A stretch of 64,000 nucleotides of DNA, from the NCBI RefSeq assembly GCF_017301635.1, contig NZ_CP071091.1, forward strand, positions 1,021,001 through 1,085,000, written 5' to 3'. Both the position numbers and the translations under genes were made by a program. Of this stretch, positions 51,342 through 59,867 are shown one piece after another (position 1 is the stretch's first letter; every line of letters begins with the position of its first letter). Under the pieces are notes generated by a model that was not told the origin of the DNA, searched no databases, and worked only from the letters and a program-made list of their open reading frames with translations. This stretch comes from Myxococcus landrumus. GTDB taxonomy: Bacteria; Myxococcota; Myxococcia; Myxococcales; Myxococcaceae.

Positions 51342-52397
51342 TTGACCCGGAATCGTCTTCTCGCCTCTTTGTGCGGGGCCTTGCTCGCGCTGTCCGCCAC
51401 GGGCTGCAGTGCTGACTCGGGCTCCAACGGAGCGACTTCCCCTGGTGACACCCAGTCCCCCTCCGAGCAGCCGCAGCACCCGACGCCTGACCCCACGCCG
51501 ACGCCGACTCCGACTCCGAACCCCGAGCCGACGCCAGACCCGACGCCTGTTCCGGAGCCGACCCCGAATCCCGATCCAACGCCGAATCCCGATCCGACGC
51601 CCAATCCCAATCCCAACCCCGCGAGCACGGACAAGTTCGGCGTGAAGATGCTGTACCCGTCCAAGTCCGGGGGCGAGGCCTGGGCGCTGGCGGACAATCC
51701 CAACTCGGACCCCCGGTTTGATCCACAGGGCACCGTCACCCGCAACGCGGATGGCTCCTGGAAGATGAAGAGCAACAAGGTCCGCATGGGCGTGACGACG
51801 TCCACGGGCTACTCGGCCGCGAAGATTCCCACGTATGACCGGGACGTGCTGTCCAGCCGGGGCTACATGCAGGCGGCCAATGACTGGCGCAACGTGGAGA
51901 TGACGGGCTTCGTGAAGCTCAACGCCGCGTCGGACACGTCGGACAACTTCGACTGGTATGCGCGTGGCGGCAAGCACAACGACAAGAACTCGGGCTGCGA
52001 GGGCAGCAGCTACAAGGGCGGTCTGCACTACGACGGCCGCGCCCGGTGGCAGAAGGAGACGTGGCACGTCTCGTACGAGCAGGCGCCCTACAAGCCCGCG
52101 ACGTCCGCGCTGCGAGGCCGCTGGGTGGGCTTCAAGGCGGTGATGCGCAACACCTCCGTCAACGGCAAGGAGGCCGTGCGCCTGGAGTTGTACGTCAACG
52201 AGAACGCCGACAAGGTGACGTGGAAGAAGGTCCACGACATGGTGGACGCGGGGGACTGGGGCGGTGATGCCCAGCACTGCGGCGGCGCCACCGGCCCCAT
52301 GCCGATTACGTGGGGCGGCCCCATCGCCACCTTCCGCTGGGACAACGCGGAGGACGTGGACTTCAAGTGGATGTCGGTCCGCGAAATCCAGCCGTAG
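51342..52397 (+). CDS. Lipoprotein with Pro-Thr linker and lectin/lyase-like beta domain
   Basis: 351 residues from a TTG at 51342, with AAGAAGGA seven bases ahead; this start gives a clean signal peptide ending in a SATGC lipobox. A linker of about 50 residues is made of PTP, PNPDPTP and similar repeats, mirrored in the DNA at about 51480-51625. The remaining 235 residues (KFGVKMLYPSKSGGEAW to FKWMSVREIQP) are rich in Trp, Gly and Asn and look like a concanavalin-type beta sandwich as in polysaccharide lyases and lectins. I cannot assign a family. It is probably displayed on the outer surface. Confidence 0.72.
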   Translation: MTRNRLLASLCGALLALSATGCSADSGSNGATSPGDTQSPSEQPQHPTPDPTPTPTPTPNPEPTPDPTPVPEPTPNPDPTPNPDPTPNPNPNPASTDKFGVKMLYPSKSGGEAWALADNPNSDPRFDPQGTVTRNADGSWKMKSNKVRMGVTTSTGYSAAKIPTYDRDVLSSRGYMQAANDWRNVEMTGFVKLNAASDTSDNFDWYARGGKHNDKNSGCEGSSYKGGLHYDGRARWQKETWHVSYEQAPYKPATSALRGRWVGFKAVMRNTSVNGKEAVRLELYVNENADKVTWKKVHDMVDAGDWGGDAQHCGGATGPMPITWGGPIATFRWDNAEDVDFKWMSVREIQP

Positions 52398-52643
52398 TCA
52401 CGCCCTGAGCGCGGCCCACGTCGCGCATCAGGGCCAGGGGGCGCGGGAGGCGATGACCTTCCGCGCCCTTCGTGCGTTCAGGGCTTGGCATGTCATCGCG
52501 CGGACGCGGGCTCCCGACTGGGAGGCAGGTAGCCGGTGCCTCGGACGCGGGCCAGCCTACTTCGCGCCGGTGCGAGAGCACGCGGCATGGGTGGGGGCGG
52601 GCGCGACGTGACGCCCGCCTGCTTCGGGCGAGGGGCGGCGTAC

Positions 52644-54266
52644 ATGCGAATCACTTTCCTGGGCCATGCGGGCTTCGCCGTGGAGACGGCGTCGAGCGTC
52701 GTCGTCATGGACCCGTGGTTGTCCGAACGAGGAGCCTTCGACTCGGCGTGGATGCAGCTCCCGCGCAATCACCATCTGGCGCCGCGAGTGCGCGCGCTGC
52801 TGGAGACGCCGGGACGCGAGCGCTTCCTCTACGTCAGTCATGAGCACAAGGACCACTTCGACCCGGAGTTCCTCGCGACGCTCCAGCGCCGGGACTTCAC
52901 CGTGGTGATTCCGCGCTTCCTGCGCTCGGAGCTCCAGGACGTCTTCGCGAAGTACGGTTGCAAGCGCGTCATCGCCTGTGAGGATGGCCGCGAGGTCCCC
53001 ATCAAGGGCGGCTACATCAAGCTCTTCGTATCGGAGCAGGGGACCAATCGGGACTCCGCGGTGATGGTGCGAGGGGAAGGCCAGTGCTTCCTCAACCTCA
53101 ACGACTGCAAGCTGCATGACCGGCTGGCGCGCATCGCCGAGGAGGAGGGCCCGGTCGATGTCTTCACGGCCCAGTTCTCAGGCGCCATCTGGCATCCGAC
53201 CTGTTACGAGTACCCGGAGGAGACGTACGCGGCCATCTCGCTGAAGAAACGCGAGAGCAAGTTCGAGGCGGTGTCGCGCGCGCTGGAGACCCTGCGGCCC
53301 AGGGCCTACCTGGCCTCGGCGGGCCCGGCCTGTTTCCTGGACCCGACGCTGTTCCATCTCAATCTCGAGAAGGTGAACATCTTCCCGAACGCGACGCAGT
53401 TGTTTCGCTTCCTGGACCAGCGGCTCCCGAACGCGGCGCTGAAGAAGCTGGAGTCGATGCCGGGCGACGTGCTGGACGCGGGGACGCTGGACTACGTCTC
53501 GCTCGACGGTGAGCGACTCACGGAGGACCGCTTCGAGTCGTACCTGCGAGCGTATGCGGCGGACATGGCGCACCTGTTCCGCGAGCGGCGACGCAACATG
53601 CTCCGCGCGGAGGTCGATGAGATTCACGCCCGCCTGCGCGTGGAGCTCCAGCGCAAGCTGGACCACCTGGACCTGCACGCGCGCGTGGGGATGCCGCTGT
53701 ACGTGGAGCTGACGGAGCTGCCGCACCGGCTCCTGCGCGTGGACTTCCAGGCGCGGCGCGTGGACGAAGTGCCTTCCATCCACGAGTCGACGCGCTACGC
53801 GATGAAGGTGAGCGCCGTGGACCTGGTGCGGGTGCTCGACCGGAAGCTGACGTGGGAGGACTTCCTGCTGTCCTTCCGCTTGCGCCTGAGCCGCTCTCCG
53901 GATGTCTATGAGCCCATCCTCCACGGCTTCCTGGGGGTGGAGATTGAAGACCTCCGCGCCTTCTGCGAGGGCGTGCGCTCCACGGAGTCCCAGCGCGAGC
54001 GGACGGTGGTGGACGCGGGGGGACGGCGCTTCACCGTCCAGCGCTTCTGTCCTCACCAAGGCGCGGACCTGTCGGAGGGGTGGGTGGAGGAGGGGCGCTA
54101 CCTCGTCTGTCCTCGGCATCGCTGGCGGTTCGACCTGGAGGACGGGGGACGGTGCCCCACGAATGGGTCGACGCTCTGCGCGGAGCCCGCGACCCAGCCC
54201 TCCATCCCGTCCGAATCCGAGCCCGACGTTCCGCTGCATCCCGTCCAGGAGCCGCTGTCACTCTGA
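52644..54266 (+). CDS. MBL-fold protein with C-terminal Rieske domain (CMAH-like, reversed order)
   Basis: 540 residues from the ATG at 52644, with GAGGGG ahead. Residues 1-240 form an MBL domain: ITFLGHAGF, VMDPWL, then SHEHKDHFD with H66, H68, D70 and H71. A middle region of about 200 residues follows (RRNMLRAEVDEIHARL, DLHARVGMPLYVELTELP). The C-terminal Rieske [2Fe-2S] site is C469-P-H471 and C489-x-x-H492. Animal CMP-N-acetylneuraminate hydroxylase also combines Rieske and MBL-like domains, but with Rieske first. An oxygenase or electron-transfer role on a sugar nucleotide is a speculation; metal and cluster binding are well supported. Confidence 0.82.
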   Translation: MRITFLGHAGFAVETASSVVVMDPWLSERGAFDSAWMQLPRNHHLAPRVRALLETPGRERFLYVSHEHKDHFDPEFLATLQRRDFTVVIPRFLRSELQDVFAKYGCKRVIACEDGREVPIKGGYIKLFVSEQGTNRDSAVMVRGEGQCFLNLNDCKLHDRLARIAEEEGPVDVFTAQFSGAIWHPTCYEYPEETYAAISLKKRESKFEAVSRALETLRPRAYLASAGPACFLDPTLFHLNLEKVNIFPNATQLFRFLDQRLPNAALKKLESMPGDVLDAGTLDYVSLDGERLTEDRFESYLRAYAADMAHLFRERRRNMLRAEVDEIHARLRVELQRKLDHLDLHARVGMPLYVELTELPHRLLRVDFQARRVDEVPSIHESTRYAMKVSAVDLVRVLDRKLTWEDFLLSFRLRLSRSPDVYEPILHGFLGVEIEDLRAFCEGVRSTESQRERTVVDAGGRRFTVQRFCPHQGADLSEGWVEEGRYLVCPRHRWRFDLEDGGRCPTNGSTLCAEPATQPSIPSESEPDVPLHPVQEPLSL

Positions 54267-54341
54267 GTCGAGGCGGAGCGGGAGAGGGTGCTCCCGGAGT
54301 TGGCGGACCCTGCGCGGGGAGCGCGCTAGGGTCTCGCCGAC

Positions 54342-55646
54342 ATGGCGCGTGCTCAGGCTGAACGGAAGAAGGTGGATGTCGCGAAGCTGATGAAGAAGGT
54401 GGACGCGTTGCTCGACGACGTGCCCCCGCAGCTCGACGACGCGATTCCCTTGTTGCGACAGGTGCTGGAGGTGGAGCCGGAGCGGCTCATGGCCCTGCAT
54501 TCGCTGAGCTGGTCGCTGGATGCCTCCCGGCGCACGGACCCGCTTCGGTGGGAGCGGGAGTTGAAGGCGGAGCACTGGAGGCTTCGCGACCAGGTCCTCT
54601 CGTTGACGAAGGGCACGAAGCCCGGCGGCACGCTGAGTGATGCCCAGCGGGCTCGCACCCTGGCGCTGAGCCTGTGGGCCGAGGATGTGGTTCGCGGCAA
54701 TCCCACCCAAGCCCAGCTCGATGCGGTGGAAGCCGCGCTGGATGAGGCAGAGGCGCTCCGAGAACTCCCGGACCTCTCGCGGGGACGCAGGGGGCTCGAG
54801 GCCTGGCGCGCCGTGCGCCAGGGCGTGAAGGGATATCCATCGCTGCTCGACTCGATGGCGGAGACGCCCGCGCGGCGCATCCTCGACGTGCCCGACGATG
54901 ACGCTCCATGCTTCGGTGGCCTGGAGGGGGCCTTCTCCGACGAGGGATTCCTCGCGTGGCTGCGAAAGCGGACGCCCGCGGCGCGTCCCAAGGGGAAGAA
55001 GGGCAAGGAACTCGATGCCGCGGTCCTGCTCGCGGCGGGCGAGGATTCCGCTCCCTTCTTCGGACCCGGGTTCGGTGGATTCGGCCGCGTCGGGCGCGTG
55101 CTGGCCTTGCGTGCGCTCGGCGCGAACCTGGACGTCCGGAACGACAGCAAGCAGGGCCTGCTGCATCTGGCGGCCATGGTGGATGACGCGGCGCTGGTGA
55201 AGGAATTGCTTTCCCTCGGCCTGTCTCCCGCCGCGGTCGATGAGGAGAAGGCCACGCCCCTGCATCGCGCCATCGAGAATGACGCGGTGGCGTGTGTGCC
55301 CGTGCTGGTGAATGGGGGCGCCGCCATCGAGGCGCTGGACGAGAACGGCCGCACGCCGCTCTTCGATGCCCGGGTGCCCCTGTCCGCTCAAGCCCTCCTG
55401 GACGCGGGCGCCAACCCCAACGGAGGCGAGGGGTGGACCGTGCTGCATCAACTGGCGTGCTTCATGGACCGAGGGCCCGTCATCGAGGTCCTCCTCCGCG
55501 CGGGGGCCGATGCCAGCCGGAAGGACGCCCAAGGCAAGACACCCGCGGATGAGGCGCTGGAGCGAGAGCTCTCGCACATCGCCAGCCTCCTGGGCGCGAC
55601 ACCCAACGCAAAGCCTGCTTCACGCCGCAAGGCCAAGACCCGGTGA
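54342..55646 (+). CDS. Ankyrin-repeat protein
   Basis: 434 residues from the ATG at 54342. The first 230 residues are helical and unrecognised (KKVDALLDDVPPQLDDAIPLL, ALDEAEALRELPDL) with a Lys-rich break near 225. From about 245 ankyrin repeats follow: GLLHLAAMVDDAALVKELLSL, ATPLHRAIENDAVACVPVLV, RTPLFDARVPLSAQALLDAG and WTVLHQLACFMD. No signal peptide. Cytoplasmic protein-protein interaction module; partner unknown. Confidence 0.8.
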   Translation: MARAQAERKKVDVAKLMKKVDALLDDVPPQLDDAIPLLRQVLEVEPERLMALHSLSWSLDASRRTDPLRWERELKAEHWRLRDQVLSLTKGTKPGGTLSDAQRARTLALSLWAEDVVRGNPTQAQLDAVEAALDEAEALRELPDLSRGRRGLEAWRAVRQGVKGYPSLLDSMAETPARRILDVPDDDAPCFGGLEGAFSDEGFLAWLRKRTPAARPKGKKGKELDAAVLLAAGEDSAPFFGPGFGGFGRVGRVLALRALGANLDVRNDSKQGLLHLAAMVDDAALVKELLSLGLSPAAVDEEKATPLHRAIENDAVACVPVLVNGGAAIEALDENGRTPLFDARVPLSAQALLDAGANPNGGEGWTVLHQLACFMDRGPVIEVLLRAGADASRKDAQGKTPADEALERELSHIASLLGATPNAKPASRRKAKTR

Positions 55647-55658
55647 TGAAAGGGACGT

Positions 55659-55688
55659 GTGGCACCCCACGCTACAAAGGGGTGTCAC
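55659..55688 (+). terminator. Hairpin after the ankyrin gene
   Basis: GTGGCACCCC (55659-55668) and GGGGTGTCAC (55679-55688) pair with one mismatch around a 10-base loop, 12 bases past the stop. No T-tract. Confidence 0.5.
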
Positions 55689-55842
55689 GACTCCGTCTCT
55701 TGTGACATTTCGTGCCACACGGTGAGTCCTGGTTGTCTTGGGTCGGCCCTGACGTGGTGTGATTGAATAGATATTGATGCTGAGAATGAAATCACACGCA
55801 CGGCGCTGAATGGGTCAGATGAATCACGTACTATCGGTATGA

Positions 55843-55863
55843 GTGGCGTTGATTGAACGCCAC
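55843..55863. promoter_or_regulatory. Perfect 8-bp inverted repeat in the leader of the surface lipoprotein gene
   Basis: GTGGCGTT, a 5-base spacer, then AACGCCAC, 23 bases before the ATG. The preceding 100 bases are A/T rich for this genome, as expected for a promoter. It could be an operator or a 5' mRNA hairpin. Confidence 0.45.
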
Positions 55864-55886
55864 CTTCTCGAACCCGGGGGTATGTG

Positions 55887-57140
55887 ATGCGTTTGTCAAG
55901 GATTGCAGGCAGGCAATGGCTGTGGATGTGCGGTCTGTTGGGTGGCGCCGTGATGATGGGGGCCGCCTGTGGCGCGCCTGACGCGAGCGTCGAGCCTCAA
56001 CCCGTCGCGGAGCAGTCGACCTCGCTCGGCCCCTGTGTGCCGTCCACGAGCGGGCTGACGGTTTGTGGCGCGGTGCTCACCGCCGTGGGAGCTCCCATCG
56101 CGGGCGCCCAGGTGGACCTGCGCGGCGTACGCACGGTGACGGCCGCGGATGGCTCGTTCTCGGTCGCGGCGGGAGTGCCCGTGGGGGCCCCGCTGACCAT
56201 CACCGCGCCGGGGTACATGCCCCACGTGGGCGCCGTGACGCGCAACGTGCTGGGGGCGGACTTCGTGCTCCATCCGCTCCATCGGCAGACCTTCACGGGA
56301 GGGACCGCGACGGTGACGGACCCTCGCAGCGGAGCGTCCATCACGTTGAACCTGGCGGCGCTCATGGGCGCCGCGGGAGACCAGCCCGTTCCTCCGTACA
56401 CGGTGGGCGTGCGCTACATCGACACGGGCTTCCTGGCGATGCCCGGCTCGGACGGCGCGGTGAACCTGGCGGGCCAGCAGGTCTTCCTGGAGACGCGTGG
56501 CGCCATCTACACGGAGGTGCGTGACTCCCGAGGGACGCTGCTCAAGCTGCGCCCTGGCACGACGGCCCAGGTCTTCATCCCGTTGACCCGGGACATGGTC
56601 GGCACGGCGCCGACGAGCATCGCGCTGTGGTCCATGCCGGTGGGCAGCAACCAGTGGGCGCAGCAGCCGTCCAACGCCTCCCGCTCGCCGAACCAGAACC
56701 AGTGCTCGAGCCGCGCGACGGTGTCGTGCAACGTGGATGACTGCAACCGCATCTCGACCAGCGGCTTCCGGGGCAACACCAACGAGATTGGCTTCATCAA
56801 CGCGGACATCGAGAAGACCAACCCCGCATGTCTGCGCATCGATGTGAATGCCGCCGCGCTGCCGCCCGGCACGGTGCTCCCCATCTGCCTGGAGCTGGAG
56901 ATTCCCATCCCGTCCGGTGGCTCCCAGACGCGCAACATCTGCGTGGGCGCGGGGACGGACATCCTCTACAACCTGCCCTTCAACACCAACCTCACCGTCC
57001 GCCAGGCCGCGGGCATGGGTTGCCCGCCTCCGCCGAGCACCAGCGTGACGGTGAACACGGGGGCGCCGTGGGGCGGCACTGGCGTCCCGGCCAGCCCGGG
57101 CCAGTGCAATGGCGTGCTGACGCTGCCGCCGCTGCCGTGA
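55887..57140 (+). CDS. Secreted lipoprotein with carboxypeptidase-regulatory-like domain
   Basis: 417 residues from the ATG at 55887 (a GTG one codon earlier is in frame). The signal peptide ends in a GAAC lipobox. Residues about 55-125 form a carboxypeptidase-regulatory-like beta sandwich (GAPIAGAQVDLRGV, ADGSFSV, ITAPGYMPHVG). The larger remainder is beta rich with several Cys (CSSRATVSCNVDDCNR) and resembles the extracellular part of FAM171-like proteins. Not catalytic by sequence. Probably on the cell surface. Confidence 0.7.
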   Translation: MRLSRIAGRQWLWMCGLLGGAVMMGAACGAPDASVEPQPVAEQSTSLGPCVPSTSGLTVCGAVLTAVGAPIAGAQVDLRGVRTVTAADGSFSVAAGVPVGAPLTITAPGYMPHVGAVTRNVLGADFVLHPLHRQTFTGGTATVTDPRSGASITLNLAALMGAAGDQPVPPYTVGVRYIDTGFLAMPGSDGAVNLAGQQVFLETRGAIYTEVRDSRGTLLKLRPGTTAQVFIPLTRDMVGTAPTSIALWSMPVGSNQWAQQPSNASRSPNQNQCSSRATVSCNVDDCNRISTSGFRGNTNEIGFINADIEKTNPACLRIDVNAAALPPGTVLPICLELEIPIPSGGSQTRNICVGAGTDILYNLPFNTNLTVRQAAGMGCPPPPSTSVTVNTGAPWGGTGVPASPGQCNGVLTLPPLP

Positions 57141-57457
57141 GGATGATCCACGATTGAGGTGAAGGGGCCCCGGTCATTCCAGCGCCGGGGCTCCGCTGTC
57201 CTGGGTGGATGTGTGCCGTTCGCGGACAGGTCTTCGTCCGGCAATGGACAGGCCCCCGCGACTGACAGGCGATTACGGCCCCCCGCTCGAACGGACACCA
57301 TCCCGCCATCGAGTGTGTGCCATTCCCAAGGGCCGAGTCCCTGCTCGTGCATTCCTCGCGACTGTCTTTGGTGCGAGGAGTGGGCGGGGAGCTCGTCCGG
57401 ACTGTGTGGGCGCCTGACCTCGACGCAACTTCATCACCCTAGCTGGAGGTCGTCCAC
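57141..57457. other. Intergenic region (317 bases)
   Basis: A GCCCCGG/CCGGGGC hairpin at 57167-57191 closes the preceding gene. Short frames elsewhere have no start context or recognisable product. The ribosome site GGAGGT of the next gene lies at the right end. I see nothing else. Confidence 0.4.
57167..57191 (+). terminator. Hairpin after the lipoprotein gene
   Basis: GCCCCGG and CCGGGGC pair around an 11-base loop, 27 bases after the stop. No T-tract, so only moderately convincing. Confidence 0.45.
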
Positions 57458-58033
57458 ATGAGGGATGTCGCGCATTCCACCTTGCCGCTCGCGGATTCTC
57501 GCAGTGCCTCGGAGTTGATCCGCGAGATGTTGCCCAAGCTGTATGGGGTTGAAGAGCACCCGCCTCGCGCCGCCGTGACGGAGCACTACCATCCCGATGC
57601 CACGTTTCAGGGCCCGTGGGTGACTGTTCAAGGGCTCGAGAATGTCAGGCGGCTGGTGTATGTCCATCGCACCTTCTTCTCCGGTTGTCAGCTCAGCTTC
57701 ATCGACGTCGCGGAGACAGTCCGCGCGGATGGTCTCCGCGTGGTGTTGGCGGATGTGGCGTGTGCGCTCGTCTACAAGCGTTTCCTCGCGTGGAGGCCCT
57801 GGCAGAAGATGATGGGGGACACCGTCTCCTTCCAGGCGGTGCACAAGTTCGTGCTCGACTCGGACCTCCGCATCGTCTCCCACGAGGAGTCCTTCAGCGC
57901 GGGTGAGGGAAGTGACGCCCTTCCCCTGGGCTGGATGATCTACTCGCTGCTGCGCCGAGGCGGGACGTCGGACTTCGGCTACACGCTGAACCAGTACATC
58001 GCGGGGGACCGCACGGTGAGGACGGTGCTGTAG
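57458..58033 (+). CDS. NTF2-like (SnoaL-type) protein
   Basis: 191 residues, ATG preceded by GGAGGT. The pattern LYGVEEHPPRAAVTEHYHPDATFQGPW followed by FFSGCQLSFIDVAETVRADG, AVHKFVLDSDLRIVSHEESF fits the NTF2/SnoaL cone fold: a helix pair and a curved sheet around a ligand pocket. Members include cyclases, isomerases and orphan binding proteins. The end is a hydrophobic helical tail. Substrate unknown; no pathway neighbours. Confidence 0.7.
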   Translation: MRDVAHSTLPLADSRSASELIREMLPKLYGVEEHPPRAAVTEHYHPDATFQGPWVTVQGLENVRRLVYVHRTFFSGCQLSFIDVAETVRADGLRVVLADVACALVYKRFLAWRPWQKMMGDTVSFQAVHKFVLDSDLRIVSHEESFSAGEGSDALPLGWMIYSLLRRGGTSDFGYTLNQYIAGDRTVRTVL

Positions 58034-58118
58034 GCGGCAGCCGCGAGCCAGTCGCTGCGCGAGGGTCGGCGGTGGGATAGGGTGGTGGCCCCTCTTGAAC
58101 CGTGGGGCCGACCGCCAC

Positions 58119-59264
58119 ATGTCCACCGAAGTCCTGGTCTCGGAAGAGACTCGGCCCTCATTCACCTGGAAGTCCCGCCTGCGCGTGCTGGCCGCGGAGC
58201 TGTCCTTTCCGGTGGGGCTCTTCTTCTTCAGCCGGTTGGCGCTGTTCCTGCTCGCGCGGGTCTCTCTGTTGTTCGACCCCCGGCTGCATCGCGCGCCGTT
58301 CAAGCAGGAGGGGCTCGCGGGGCTGGATGCGTTCTGCAAGTGGGATTGTGGCTGGTACGCGGAGATTGCCCGACAGGGCTACGAGCGCCCCGAGGCCACC
58401 AACTTCTTTCCGTTCCTGCCGCTGACGGCGAAGTTCGTGAGTGACGTCACGGGCGTGGGCATCCCGGTGTCGCTGGTGCTCGTGGCGAACGTGGGCGGGC
58501 TGCTGTCGCTCCTCGTGCTGTATCGGCTGTTCCGCCTGTTGGAAGGGGAGGAGGTGGCGCGAGTGTCCCTCCTGCTCTTCACGGCCTATCCCTTCGTGTA
58601 CTTCCAGTCCGCGGGCTACCCCGAGTCGTGGATGGTGTTCTTCACGGCGCTCGCGGTGCTGCTGGGCCTGAGGGGCCATCCCTGGTGGGCGGCGGTGGCC
58701 TTGGGGTTTGGAGGGCTGGCGCGCCACCTGTCGCTCGTGGCGGGGCTGGGCTTGCTCTTCCAGCAGCTCCGCTCGCGAGGGGGTGGGGTGAGGGCGTGGT
58801 TTCACCGGGACCTGCTCGCCCTGGCGCTGCCCCTGGTGATGACCTCGCTCTACTTCGTCTTCCTGTGGCGGAAGTTCGGAGACCCGCAGGTCTGGTGGAA
58901 GGTGCGTGGCAGTGGATGGGCGGGGGCCTGGGACGGATTGTGGAGCTGGTGGAGTGGAAAGTGGGGGCCGGAGGTGAGCCTCTTCGTGGTCGCGTCCTTC
59001 ATCCCGGGAGTGGGAGCGCTGCTGCTGGCGAGGCATCGCCGCTGGTGGACGCTGGCGGCCTTCGCCATTCCGTTGATGCTCGTGTTGTGGAGCGTGGGGC
59101 TGGTGGGGCTTGGGCGTTACAGCGCGTCCGTGTGGCCGGCGTTCCTTCCATTGGGGGCCTGGCTCAGCCGTCACCCCGCGCTGCGAGGCCCCGTGGTGCT
59201 GGGCATGGCTCTCTTCCAGGGCATGCTCGTCTTCCTCTTCGTCCACGCGTACCCCATCAACTAG
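58119..59264 (+). CDS. PIG-V-like polytopic mannosyltransferase
   Basis: 381 residues from the ATG at 58119; a TTG eight codons upstream is in frame. About nine hydrophobic segments. Between the first two is DAFCKWDCGWYAEIARQGYE and TNFFPFLPL. These match the WDxxWYxxIAxxGY and FFPLxPL loop of PIG-V/GT76-like and PimE-like mannosyltransferases, which use polyprenyl-phosphate mannose on the outer side of the membrane. Acceptor unknown. Donor preference is inferred from family. Confidence 0.78.
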   Translation: MSTEVLVSEETRPSFTWKSRLRVLAAELSFPVGLFFFSRLALFLLARVSLLFDPRLHRAPFKQEGLAGLDAFCKWDCGWYAEIARQGYERPEATNFFPFLPLTAKFVSDVTGVGIPVSLVLVANVGGLLSLLVLYRLFRLLEGEEVARVSLLLFTAYPFVYFQSAGYPESWMVFFTALAVLLGLRGHPWWAAVALGFGGLARHLSLVAGLGLLFQQLRSRGGGVRAWFHRDLLALALPLVMTSLYFVFLWRKFGDPQVWWKVRGSGWAGAWDGLWSWWSGKWGPEVSLFVVASFIPGVGALLLARHRRWWTLAAFAIPLMLVLWSVGLVGLGRYSASVWPAFLPLGAWLSRHPALRGPVVLGMALFQGMLVFLFVHAYPIN

Positions 59265-59319
59265 CTTCGTCGGCTGAACAAAAGCGCGCACCCGTCAGGA
59301 AGGCCAAGGTGACCGTGTA

Positions 59320-59832
59320 ATGCAAAGCAACGTGTTCTATCGCCACATCGAAAGCCCGGTCGGGGTGTTGCTGATTGCCGGCAATGACGCGGGCCTGCGG
59401 CTGATCGAGTTCTCTGCACCGCGCCACCCGATGCGCCGTGGCGAGGATTGGCATGAGGGCGACCACGCGGTGCTGCGGGACACCCAGAAGCAACTGGACG
59501 AATACTTTGCGGGCAAGCGCCGGGGCTTCGATCTGCCTCTGGCGCCGCAGGGGACGCAGTTCCAGTGCCAGGTGTGGTGGGAGCTCGCCAACATTCCGTT
59601 TGGCGGCACGATCAGTTACGCCGAGCTCGCGGTGCGCGTGGGCAAACCCACGGCGACGCGCGCTGTGGGCGCGGCGAATGGGCGCAATCCGATTCCCATC
59701 GTGCTGCCCTGTCACCGAGTGATTGGCGCAAACGGCAGCCTCACCGGTTTCGGCGGTGGCTTGCCGACCAAGCGGTTCCTGCTGCGGCTGGAAGGAGCGA
59801 TGCCGCGCGAACTGGATCTGTTCGCGTCATAG
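59320..59832 (+). CDS. ogt: Methylated-DNA-[protein]-cysteine S-methyltransferase
   Basis: 170 residues. The N-terminal RNase H-like domain is followed by the DNA-binding domain with FQCQVWWELANIPFGGTISY, helix-turn-helix ATRAVGAANGRNP and the active-site PCHRVIG with acceptor C131. It repairs O6-alkylguanine and O4-alkylthymine by irreversible transfer. It complements the Cys-less ATL encoded at 12682-13086. The start ATG follows a GTG/GTAATG context without a strong ribosome site. The gene sequence is slightly less G/C-ended than neighbours to the left; this is an impression, not a measurement. Confidence 0.93.
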   Translation: MQSNVFYRHIESPVGVLLIAGNDAGLRLIEFSAPRHPMRRGEDWHEGDHAVLRDTQKQLDEYFAGKRRGFDLPLAPQGTQFQCQVWWELANIPFGGTISYAELAVRVGKPTATRAVGAANGRNPIPIVLPCHRVIGANGSLTGFGGGLPTKRFLLRLEGAMPRELDLFAS

Positions 59833-59867
59833 CCCGTGGGCGCGGACGTGCCGCGCGGCGCGCTCAC

